Positions 1 through 7,108 of a stretch of DNA of 64,000 nucleotides are shown one piece after another. The translations under genes and the position numbers were made by a program. The notes below the pieces were generated by a model. It made no database searches. It saw only the letters and a list, made by a program, of their open reading frames with translations, and was not told where the DNA came from. The DNA lies in the NCBI GenBank assembly GCA_038212215.1, contig JBBQUT010000009.1, positions 1 to 64,000 of the forward strand, read 5' to 3'. This DNA comes from JALZAI01 sp038212215 (lineage in GTDB: Bacteria > Actinomycetota > Actinomycetes > Mycobacteriales > Jatrophihabitantaceae). Every line of letters begins with the position of its first letter. Position 1 is the stretch's first letter.

Positions 1-906
1 ACCGAGGTCTTCTCCCGCGCCGAAGCGCGGCAGCTGGGCTGGAGCGACCCCGCGTTGTCACGCGCGGTGCGGGCGGGTCGCATCGTGCGGCTGCGCCGCG
101 ATCAGTTCACGGTGCCCACAGCGTCGGGGCGGTGTCCGGCGATCGCCGCCGCTCGCGCGTGTCGCGGCAGCGTGATCAGTCACCGATCGGCAGCTCTGTT
201 TTGGGGACTGCCCGTTGTGGGCGCGCTTCCGGTCCGGCCCGAGATCACCGTGGCGCCGAACGGCACAGGTGATGTCGCCGGCGCGGCGTTGCACCGGGCC
301 ACCCTTCCGCCGCGGGACATCGCGACCATTGACGGCGTCCGTGTCACGCCGGTGGCGCGAACCATCGTCGACCTCGGCAGGCACCGCCCGGCAGCCGCGG
401 TCGTTGCGGCGGCTGACAAGGCCCTGCACGAATCCATGGTCACCATGGAGGAAATCCAGGACGTGCTGCTCGCCTGCCGGAATTGGCCGCGCATCACGCG
501 AGCGCGCCGGGCACTCCGCCTCGTCGACGCGCGTGCAGAATCGCCCTTGGAATCGGTGAGTCGCCTAATCCTCGGATGGTTGCGCATACCCACACCACGA
601 CTTCAGCAACGCATCGCGGACGAGCGGGGTTTCGTCGTCGCGCGCGCGGACTTCTACTGGGACGAGTACGGAGTGCTCGGCGAGGCCGACGGACGCGGTA
701 CGTACGACGGACGCGATGTCCTGACCGCTGAAAAGGAGCGTCAGGAACGAGCCGAGGAATTGGGACTCGTTGTGGTCCGGTGGGGCTGGTCGGACGTAAC
801 GCGCCGACCACAGTTGCTGCAGCAACGCCTACTGCGGGGATTCGATCGGGGACAACTGCGCGATCGGTCAGGTTTTCCCCGCGGATGGTCGTTGCCGAGC
901 GCGTAA
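1..906 (+). CDS. AbiEi-antitoxin-like / DUF559 nuclease-fold protein, 5' truncated
   Basis: The frame is open from base 1, so the true start lies before the window; a TTG at 55 is only an internal codon. The visible 301 codons begin with a helix-turn-helix-like segment (ARQLGWSDPALSRAVRAGR) typical of the AbiEi-type N-terminal domain. The C-terminal third has a DUF559/Vsr-like restriction-endonuclease fold pattern: ADFYWDEYGVLGEADG, then KERQERAEELGLVVVRW. This architecture is common in actinobacteria and is often called a type IV antitoxin-domain protein. No toxin partner is visible beside it, so a toxin-antitoxin role is unproven. It lies 146 nt upstream of xylA on the same strand and seems unrelated to it. 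Confidence 0.7.
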   Translation, partial: TEVFSRAEARQLGWSDPALSRAVRAGRIVRLRRDQFTVPTASGRCPAIAAARACRGSVISHRSAALFWGLPVVGALPVRPEITVAPNGTGDVAGAALHRATLPPRDIATIDGVRVTPVARTIVDLGRHRPAAAVVAAADKALHESMVTMEEIQDVLLACRNWPRITRARRALRLVDARAESPLESVSRLILGWLRIPTPRLQQRIADERGFVVARADFYWDEYGVLGEADGRGTYDGRDVLTAEKERQERAEELGLVVVRWGWSDVTRRPQLLQQRLLRGFDRGQLRDRSGFPRGWSLPSA

Positions 907-963
907 GCGAGCACCAGCGGGGAAAACACCCGGCGAGTACCAGCAGGAAGATCGGCCGGCCAA

Positions 964-1015
964 GGCAAGCGCCGGGCAAGCGTTGGCAAGCGCCGCGTTC
1001 GGGACTATCGTCCCG
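964..1015 (+). promoter_or_regulatory. Candidate operator upstream of xylA: three phased direct repeats and an inverted repeat
   Basis: GGCAAGCG occurs at 964-971, 975-982 and 985-992, so starts are 11 and 10 bases apart, about one helical turn. It is followed by the inverted repeat CGGGAC-TATC-GTCCCG (1000-1015). A possible -10 element TATAAG lies at 1018-1023, and a purine-rich ribosome binding site (TAGGAGA) precedes the GTG start. Seen directly: the repeats and spacing. Inferred: that a regulator, perhaps the ROK protein at 5872, binds here. Confidence 0.4.
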
Positions 1016-1052
1016 GGTATAAGTTTCGAAAGAAAACAAATAGGAGACGGTA

Positions 1053-2237
1053 GTGGCGCCTCAACCGACCAAGGACGACAGGTTCACCTTCGGACTCTGG
1101 ACGGTGGGGTGGCAGGGCCGCGATCCGTTCGGCGACCCGACCCGGCCGGTGCTCGACCCGGTTGAGTCGGTGCACCGGCTTGCCGAGCGCGGCGCGCACG
1201 GCGTGACCTTTCACGACGACGATCTGATCCCGTTCGGGTCGTCGGACGCCGAACGCGACAAGCTGATCGCCCGGTTCAAGGATGCCTTGACCGAGACCGG
1301 CATGAGCGTGCCGATGATGACGACGAACTTGTTCACGCACCCGGTCTTCAAGGACGGCGGATTCACCAGCAACGACCGCAGCGTGCGGCGTTACGCGTTG
1401 CGCAAGGTCGTCCGCAACATCGACCTGGCCGCCGAATTGGGTGCCGAGACCTACGTATTCTGGGGCGGACGAGAAGGCGCCGAATACGACGGTGCGAAGG
1501 ACATCCGCGCGGCGCTGGACCGCTACCGGGACGGCATCGACACGCTGGCCGCCTACGTCACCGACCAGGGCTACGGTATGCGCTTCGCGATCGAGCCCAA
1601 GCCAAACGAGCCGCGGGGCGACATCCTGTTGCCGACCGTCGGGCACGCGCTCGCGTTCATCGCCGAACTCGATCATCGCGACATGGTCGGCGTGAACCCC
1701 GAGGTCGGGCACGAGCAGATGGCCGGGTTGAACTTTGCCGCTGGGATCGCCCAGGCGCTGTGGGCAGGCAAGCTCTTCCACATCGACCTCAACGGCCAGC
1801 GCAGCATCAAGTTCGACCAGGATCTTGTCTTCGGGCACGGCGACGTGCTCAACGCCTTCTTCCTCGTGGACCTGCTTGAACACGGCACCAACGGTGGCCC
1901 GAGCTACGACGGTCCACGGCACTTCGACTTCAAGCCTTCGCGGACCGAGGACATCGCGGGAGTCTGGGCCTCGGCCGAGGCAAACATGGCAACTTACCTG
2001 CTGCTCAAGGAGCGCGCCGACGCGTACCGCGCCGACCCCGAGGTGCAGGAGGCGATGCGCGTCGCCGGAGTCGCCAGCCTGCAGGAACCGACGCTCGGCG
2101 CGGGCGAGAGCCTTGCGGATCTGCTTGCCGACCGCAGCGCTTTCGAGGACTTCGACGCCGACACGGCGGGCGAACGTGGCTACGGATTCGTCCGTCTCAA
2201 TCAGCTCGGGCTAGAGCATCTGCTAGGGGCTCGATAG
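1053..2237 (+). CDS. xylA: Xylose isomerase
   Basis: This cytoplasmic enzyme interconverts D-xylose and D-xylulose (and glucose and fructose), the entry step of the isomerase pathway. The 394-residue length matches the class I actinobacterial enzyme. Residue numbering falls on the Streptomyces family pattern: His54 and Asp57 of the catalytic HDDD motif, metal ligand Glu181 and Lys183 in IEPKPNEPRGD, and Glu217 and His220 in NPEVGH. The GTG start at 1053 is preceded by AGGAGA. It heads the xylose module; genes for xylose uptake and a ROK regulator follow. No xylulokinase gene is seen here, so the phosphorylation step must be encoded elsewhere. Confidence 0.97.
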   Translation: MAPQPTKDDRFTFGLWTVGWQGRDPFGDPTRPVLDPVESVHRLAERGAHGVTFHDDDLIPFGSSDAERDKLIARFKDALTETGMSVPMMTTNLFTHPVFKDGGFTSNDRSVRRYALRKVVRNIDLAAELGAETYVFWGGREGAEYDGAKDIRAALDRYRDGIDTLAAYVTDQGYGMRFAIEPKPNEPRGDILLPTVGHALAFIAELDHRDMVGVNPEVGHEQMAGLNFAAGIAQALWAGKLFHIDLNGQRSIKFDQDLVFGHGDVLNAFFLVDLLEHGTNGGPSYDGPRHFDFKPSRTEDIAGVWASAEANMATYLLLKERADAYRADPEVQEAMRVAGVASLQEPTLGAGESLADLLADRSAFEDFDADTAGERGYGFVRLNQLGLEHLLGAR

Positions 2238-2315
2238 CGCCGCACTATGTCCCCGATTGACCCAGGCGCGTAACAACTTGGTGTCGGTGGACGTGTAATC
2301 GACTGGAAAAGCGAT

Positions 2316-2334
2316 ATGTTCGCGCACACAACAT
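2316..2334 (+). promoter_or_regulatory. Inverted repeat ATGTT-N9-AACAT upstream of the xylose-binding protein gene
   Basis: The 155-nt gap between xylA and the binding-protein gene contains the dyad ATGTT (2316-2320), a 9-nt spacer and AACAT (2330-2334). The gap is long enough for a separate promoter. The dyad is a plausible repressor site for the linked ROK regulator, but five-base arms can arise by chance and it does not resemble the repeats at 964-992. Confidence 0.25.
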
Positions 2335-2392
2335 TCGTAAGGGGCTGACGCGACCTCAAATTGCAGCGGCCTCCCAGGGAAAGGCGTACTGC

Positions 2393-3553
2393 ATGCGCAA
2401 GACCACTGTGTCACTCGCCGTACTGGGGGTCACCGCAGCGGTGGCCCTCGCCGGCTGCAGCTCGAGCAAGACGAAAACCTCGAGCTCGCCGACAGCTCCC
2501 AGCACGACTGCCGCCAGCAGCACCGTGGCTCCTCCGTCCTCGAGCGCGCCAGCCGGCGGCACCGTCGACGGAAAGGGCGCGAAGATCGGCATCATTCTGC
2601 CGGACACGACGTCGTCCCCACGATGGGTAACTGCTGACCCGACGGCACTCAAGGCCGATTGCACGAAGTACAACCTGGTCTGCAACATCCAGAATGCTGG
2701 CGGGTCAGCGACAAAGATGCAGACCATCGCGCGCCAGATGGAATCGTCCGGCATCAAGGTCCTCATGATCGTCGACCTCGACGCTGCATCCGGTGCGAAG
2801 ATCGAGAAGGAAGCCCAGAAGAACGGCGTCATCCCGGTCGACTACGACCGCCTCACCCCTGGTGGCGGCGCGGCGCTCTACGTGTCCTTCGACAATGTCA
2901 AGGTCGGCGAGCTGCAGGGCACGACGCTGACGCAGTGCCCGCAGGTCAAGGGTGCCGCCAAGGTGCAGTACGTCGAGATCGACGGCGCAGCGACCGACAA
3001 CAATGCGACGCTGTTCAACCAGGGATACACCAGCGTGCTGTCCAAGACTCCGGGCTGGACGAAGGTTGCCGAGCAAGACGGTAACTGGGACGCCCCGACG
3101 GCTGGGCGGCAGTTCAGCGCGATGCTCGGCAAGACCCCCGGCCTCAAGGCGGTCATGGTCGCCAACGACACGATGGCGGGCGCCGTCATCACCGACCTCA
3201 AGCGGCAGAGCCTCAACGGCAAGGTCGCAGTTTCGGGCCAGGACGCCACTGCCGAGGGCATTCAGCACATCCTCGACGGCGACCAGTGCTTCTCCATCTA
3301 CAAGGCGTCGACGCTCGAGGCCGACCCAGCAATCAAGGCAATCGCTTCGCTGGCTAATGGTAAGGCGCCCGACACCGGCGGAGTCACGATCCTCGACCCG
3401 CTGACGAAGAAGAAGGTGCCGGCCATCCTGGCTACGCCTGTGCCGCTCACGATTGCGAACGTCGCGCAGCCGGTGAACGACAAGTACACACCAAAGAGCA
3501 CGGTCTGCACCGGCAAGTACGTCGCCAAGTGCGCCAAGGCCGGCATCAAGTAG
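2393..3553 (+). CDS. xylF: Sugar (probably xylose) ABC transporter substrate-binding lipoprotein
   Basis: This is an extracytoplasmic solute-binding protein of the periplasmic-binding-protein type I sugar family (XylF/RbsB-like). A lipoprotein signal peptide with lipobox LAGC predicts lipidation at Cys22, followed by a Ser/Thr/Ala/Pro-rich linker to about residue 58. The mature domain begins at KIGIILPDTTSSPRW and ends near residue 386. The xylA neighbour and the downstream ATPase, permease and ROK genes favour xylose as the ligand; that is inference from context. A strong hairpin immediately after the stop (3571-3604) probably lets this gene be expressed above its partners, as is usual for binding proteins. 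Confidence 0.85.
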   Translation: MRKTTVSLAVLGVTAAVALAGCSSSKTKTSSSPTAPSTTAASSTVAPPSSSAPAGGTVDGKGAKIGIILPDTTSSPRWVTADPTALKADCTKYNLVCNIQNAGGSATKMQTIARQMESSGIKVLMIVDLDAASGAKIEKEAQKNGVIPVDYDRLTPGGGAALYVSFDNVKVGELQGTTLTQCPQVKGAAKVQYVEIDGAATDNNATLFNQGYTSVLSKTPGWTKVAEQDGNWDAPTAGRQFSAMLGKTPGLKAVMVANDTMAGAVITDLKRQSLNGKVAVSGQDATAEGIQHILDGDQCFSIYKASTLEADPAIKAIASLANGKAPDTGGVTILDPLTKKKVPAILATPVPLTIANVAQPVNDKYTPKSTVCTGKYVAKCAKAGIK

Positions 3554-3570
3554 GTTCAGTCCGCCAAGAC

Positions 3571-3604
3571 CCGGATGGCCGTCGCCGCGACGACGGCCAT
3601 CCGG
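3571..3604 (+). other. Strong RNA hairpin between binding-protein and ATPase genes
   Basis: There is a perfect 14-bp stem: CCGGATGGCCGTCG at 3571-3584, loop CCGCGA, and the exact reverse complement at 3591-3604. It starts 17 nt after the upstream stop codon and is not followed by a T-run, so it looks more like a 3'-end-stabilising or partial-termination structure than a simple intrinsic terminator. It contains the ATG at 3575, which argues against that codon being the start of the next gene. Confidence 0.7.
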
Positions 3605-3637
3605 TCCCTATCAGCTTGCGAAAGGGACGTGCCGCCG

Positions 3638-4411
3638 GTGGCCGATCAGCCGATTCTCGACATGCGACGGATCAACAAGAGCTTCGGTCCGGTGGACGTG
3701 CTCAAGGACGTCGATTTCTCGGCCCGCATGGGTGAAGTCATCGCGCTCGTCGGCGACAACGGCGCAGGCAAGTCGACGCTCGTCAAGTGCGTCAGTGGCA
3801 CCTACTCGATCGACTCCGGGGAATACTTTTTCGAGGGCAACCCGGTCACGGTGCACTCGCCGCGCGATGCCGCAGCGTTGGGCATCGAGATCGTGTATCA
3901 GGATCTCGCCCTGTGCGACAACCTCGACATCGTGCAGAACATGTTTCTCGGGCGAGAGCGGCTCAGTGGGATCGTGCTGAACGAGAGCAGCATGGAGCAA
4001 TCCGCGCAGGACACGCTGAAGTCATTGTCGGTCCGCACTGTCAAGTCTGTCCGCCAGCGGGTAGCGAGCCTGTCCGGTGGGCAGCGCCAGACCGTCGCGA
4101 TTGCCAAGGCGGTTCTCTGGAACTCCAAGGTCGTGGTGCTCGACGAGCCGACCGCGGCGCTCGGCGTCGCGCAGACCGCGCAGGTGCTGAGCCTGGTCCG
4201 CCGCCTCGCTGACCGCGGTCTCGCCGTCGTGCTGATCTCGCACAACATGAACGAAGTGCTGCAGGTCGCCGACCGGATCGCCGTGCTGTACCTGGGCCGG
4301 CTGGCGGCATTGGTGAAGCGCAGCGATGTCAATCAGCAGCAGCTCGTCGAACTGATCACGACCGGCCAACTCGGCGTCAGCGCCGCAGCGAAGGACGGAG
4401 CTCACTCATGA
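3638..4411 (+). CDS. xylG: Sugar ABC transporter ATP-binding protein (XylG-like, single domain)
   Basis: This is the nucleotide-binding subunit that powers the adjacent sugar importer. Counting from the GTG at 3638 (257 aa): Walker A GDNGAGKST at 39-47, signature LSGGQRQ near 145 and Walker B VVVLDEPT near 165-172. It has one ABC domain, whereas enterobacterial XylG has two, so a homodimer is expected. The frame is open to an ATG at 3575, but that lies inside the 14-bp hairpin, while 3638 has AAAGGGA upstream and puts the start just before the domain. The stop TGA overlaps an ATG (4408) in the duplicated junction described at 4397-4483. Confidence 0.88.
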   Translation: MADQPILDMRRINKSFGPVDVLKDVDFSARMGEVIALVGDNGAGKSTLVKCVSGTYSIDSGEYFFEGNPVTVHSPRDAAALGIEIVYQDLALCDNLDIVQNMFLGRERLSGIVLNESSMEQSAQDTLKSLSVRTVKSVRQRVASLSGGQRQTVAIAKAVLWNSKVVVLDEPTAALGVAQTAQVLSLVRRLADRGLAVVLISHNMNEVLQVADRIAVLYLGRLAALVKRSDVNQQQLVELITTGQLGVSAAAKDGAHS

Positions 4412-4483
4412 CCGACCGTCGCTTCGCTCCGGTCGCCGAAGGCCATCCTCACTCGTCATTCGCTCGCGGAGCTCACTCATGAC
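4397..4483 (+). repeat. Duplicated ATGA gene junction with a 24-codon ORF between xylG-like and xylH-like genes
   Basis: The 16-base sequence GGAGCTCACTCATGAC occurs at 4397-4412 and again exactly at 4468-4483, 71 bases apart. Each copy carries a ribosome binding site (GGAG) and an ATG. In the first copy the ATG overlaps the ATPase stop; the second provides the permease start. The ATG at 4408 opens a 24-codon frame whose TGA (4480-4482) overlaps the permease ATG, so stop-start coupling is kept on both sides. An insertion or partial duplication within a once single ATGA junction is the simplest reading. Confidence 0.6.
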
Positions 4484-5846
4484 ATCCATCGACAAGCAGT
4501 CGACTGAGGCTCCCGAAGAGCTCGACGAGTCGCACGAACGCCTCGCCGCCATCGCCACCAGCTCGCCCACAGCGAGCAGCATCGGCGGCTACTTGCAGCT
4601 TTACGTGCAGCGCGTGCGCGGTGGTGAGATGGGCTCGCTGCCCGCGGTGGCTGGCCTGATCGCCCTGGTCATTCTGTTCTCCTCCATCCAGGACACCTTC
4701 CGGGGCCTCTACAACTTCGGCAACATGCTCACCGAAGGTTCCGGGCCGATCTTGCTGGCAATGGGCCTGGTCTTCGTTCTGTTGCTCGGTGAAATCGACC
4801 TGTCGGCCGGATTTGCCGGCGGCGTGTGTGCGGCCGTGATGGTTCGCCTCATGGTCGGTTACGACATGCCGTGGCCGGTCACGATCGGCGCCGCGCTGGT
4901 CACCGGTCTGGCCATCGGCCTGCTGATCGGGTTGCTTCGGGCCAAGGTGCGCATCCCATCCTTCGTCGTCACGCTGGCGTTCTTCCTCGCTTTCCAAGGC
5001 GTGGCGCTCTACATCGTCAACAACGGCAAGGGCCAGCACGGCGACGTGCGCATCACCGACTCGTTCGTGCTGGCCTTCGAGAACTCGCAGATGCCGATCT
5101 GGGCCGGATGGGCGCTCGCGATCGCAATGGTCGTCGGTTACGCCGCGTTGAAACTGGCCGCCCAGGCGTCGCGGCGCCGCCAGGACCTGGCCGGCGAGCC
5201 GACCACCGTGCTGGCGCTGAAGATCGGTTCCCTCGCCGTGGGCGCGCTCGGGGTCGTCTACTTCCTCAATCAGAACCGCTCGATCAACACCAAGCCGATC
5301 CTGACCAACGTCAACGGCACGATCAAGCTCATCGCCCCGCCGGCAGTAGAGGGCGTGCCGTGGGTCGTCCTGGTGCTCGTCGGGTTCTTCGTGCTCTGGA
5401 CGTTCGTGCTCTCGCGTACCCGCTACGGCCGGCACGTCTACGCCGTCGGTGGTAACGAAGAGGCGGCACGGCGCGCGGGTATCCCGGTGGATCGGGTTCG
5501 CATCTCGGTGTTCGTGCTGTGCTCATTTATGGCTGCGGTGGGCGGCATCATGATCGGCTCGAATGTGGCCGCAGTCAGCGTGCAGAACTACGCGGGCAAC
5601 ACCCTGCTGCTGGCAGTCGGCGCGGCCGTGATCGGCGGCACCAGCCTGTTCGGCGGCAAGGGACGGATCATCGACGCGTTCATCGGCGGTGCCGTCGTCG
5701 AGGTCATCCAGAATGGCATGGCCAACCTCGTCCAAGGCAACAATGGCTCGGCGGTGCAGTACATCGTGACCGGCATCGTGCTGATGTTGGCGGCCGCCGT
5801 CGATGCGATCTCGCGCCGGCGCGCGGGAGCCAGCGGACTGGGCTGA
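4479..5846 (+). CDS. xylH: Sugar (probably xylose) ABC transporter permease
   Basis: This integral membrane subunit belongs to the branched-chain/ribose/xylose permease family (BPD_transp_2). It has 455 residues with a hydrophilic N-terminus of about 50 residues and then about ten hydrophobic segments, including LLLGEIDLSAGFAGG, the family hallmark near the middle of the first half. A hydrophilic stretch around 225-245 (SRRRQDLAGEPT) is a probable cytoplasmic loop. The start is the second ATG of the duplicated junction. With the two upstream genes it makes a complete importer; xylose specificity is inferred from xylA and the regulator. Confidence 0.88.
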   Translation: MTSIDKQSTEAPEELDESHERLAAIATSSPTASSIGGYLQLYVQRVRGGEMGSLPAVAGLIALVILFSSIQDTFRGLYNFGNMLTEGSGPILLAMGLVFVLLLGEIDLSAGFAGGVCAAVMVRLMVGYDMPWPVTIGAALVTGLAIGLLIGLLRAKVRIPSFVVTLAFFLAFQGVALYIVNNGKGQHGDVRITDSFVLAFENSQMPIWAGWALAIAMVVGYAALKLAAQASRRRQDLAGEPTTVLALKIGSLAVGALGVVYFLNQNRSINTKPILTNVNGTIKLIAPPAVEGVPWVVLVLVGFFVLWTFVLSRTRYGRHVYAVGGNEEAARRAGIPVDRVRISVFVLCSFMAAVGGIMIGSNVAAVSVQNYAGNTLLLAVGAAVIGGTSLFGGKGRIIDAFIGGAVVEVIQNGMANLVQGNNGSAVQYIVTGIVLMLAAAVDAISRRRAGASGLG

Positions 5847-5871
5847 CGCGGTCGAGGGCCCGCGAGTAGCG

Positions 5872-7074
5872 ATGTCACGGTCCCCCGCCGCACGTCCGGA
5901 TGCAATCCGGCGACACAACCTCGCGTTGATCCTCGATCACGTGCACCACGACGGCGCACTCACCCGCGCCGAGCTCACCCAACGCTTGGGCGTGAGCAGG
6001 TCGACGATCGGCGCGCTCGTCGCGGATCTGATGGGCCTGGGCTTGGTCCAGGAGTCAGTACCCAACGGAGGTGACCGGGTCGGGCGCCCGTCCCACGTCG
6101 TCGGGCCGCACTCGGACGGCCCGTATGTGATCGCTGTGGACATCGACGTGACCCATCTGACCTCTGCCGCCGTAGGCATCGGCGGTGCGGTGCTGGCGCG
6201 ATCCTCGGTGGCGTCCGGACACGAACCCGCAACAGCCGAGGTAGCAGCGGACATCATCGCCGCCGCGGTGTCCGAGCTGAGTTACGCCTCCGGTCGCAGC
6301 GGCCCGGCCGTTGCGGTCGGTGTGAGTGTGCCGGGCACCGTCGATCGGCGTACCCGCACGGTCGGTCTCGCCCCGAACCTCGGCTGGCGTAACGCCCCAC
6401 TCGGTGCCTTGCTGGGTGAGCGGCTCGGCGATCAACTGCCGGTGGTTATCGGCAACGACGCCGACCTGTCGGTGCTGGCCGAGCTCAGCCGCGGCAACGC
6501 CCGCGGCTGCGACGACGTCGTCTACCTGATCGGACGAATCGGAGTCGGTGCCGGCATCGTCGTGAATGGCGCTCCCCTGCGCGGCTGGGACGGCCGATCC
6601 GGCGAGATCGGTCACAACGTCATCGACACCGGCGGCCCGCTGTGCCATTGCGGCAAGAACGGTTGCCTGGAGACCTACATCGGCGACGTCGCGTTGCTCG
6701 CGCTGGCCGGCCGGGACGTCGAGCCGAGCGAGGAGAATGTCGAGGCCCTCTTCGCTGACGCGCGCGGCGGGGAGCCAATGGCGATGAGCGCAGTGCGCAC
6801 CGTAGCGACATCGGTGGGCCAGGCGCTGGGCAGCCTGGTCAACACTCTCAATCCGCAGCGGGTCATCATCGGTGGATCGCTGGCGGAAGTGCTCAAGCTC
6901 GCCCGTCGCGAGGTCGAGGACGCGCTCGAGCAATACGCCTTCGATCAGGCCGGCGCCGTCGACCTGGCGCTGCCGCACTTCGGGGTCGATTCGGCGCTGC
7001 TCGGTGCAGCCGAACTTGCGTTCGCCAAGCTGCTCACGGATCCGCTGTCGGGCCGGGTGCTACTGCCGCGGTAA
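5872..7074 (+). CDS. xylR: ROK-family transcriptional regulator (XylR-like)
   Basis: This is a DNA-binding repressor of the ROK class, which joins a winged helix-turn-helix to a sugar-kinase-like domain. Residues about 10-65 carry the helix-turn-helix (LTRAELTQRLGVSRSTIGA). The ROK domain has the zinc-binding motif CHCGKNGCLE near 257-266 and the preceding GEIGH. The length from ATG 5872 is 400 aa, usual for the family; the frame extends back into the permease gene to 5803, but those codons have no family match. It sits 25 nt after the permease, so it is likely cotranscribed. The role as xylose-responsive repressor is inferred from position. Confidence 0.85.
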   Translation: MSRSPAARPDAIRRHNLALILDHVHHDGALTRAELTQRLGVSRSTIGALVADLMGLGLVQESVPNGGDRVGRPSHVVGPHSDGPYVIAVDIDVTHLTSAAVGIGGAVLARSSVASGHEPATAEVAADIIAAAVSELSYASGRSGPAVAVGVSVPGTVDRRTRTVGLAPNLGWRNAPLGALLGERLGDQLPVVIGNDADLSVLAELSRGNARGCDDVVYLIGRIGVGAGIVVNGAPLRGWDGRSGEIGHNVIDTGGPLCHCGKNGCLETYIGDVALLALAGRDVEPSEENVEALFADARGGEPMAMSAVRTVATSVGQALGSLVNTLNPQRVIIGGSLAEVLKLARREVEDALEQYAFDQAGAVDLALPHFGVDSALLGAAELAFAKLLTDPLSGRVLLPR

Positions 7075-7108
7075 AGGATCCGCTCGGCCGCGGCTGCACG
7101 CTGACGGC

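Noticed and set aside
3575..3637. 21-residue N-terminal extension of the xylose ATPase from ATG 3575
   Set aside because: The ATG lies inside the left arm of a perfect hairpin, lacks a ribosome binding site, and the residues do not belong to the ABC domain.
1053..7074. Xylose module considered as a recent horizontal acquisition
   Set aside because: Base composition and start-codon use look like the neighbours and no mobile gene or attachment repeat flanks it.
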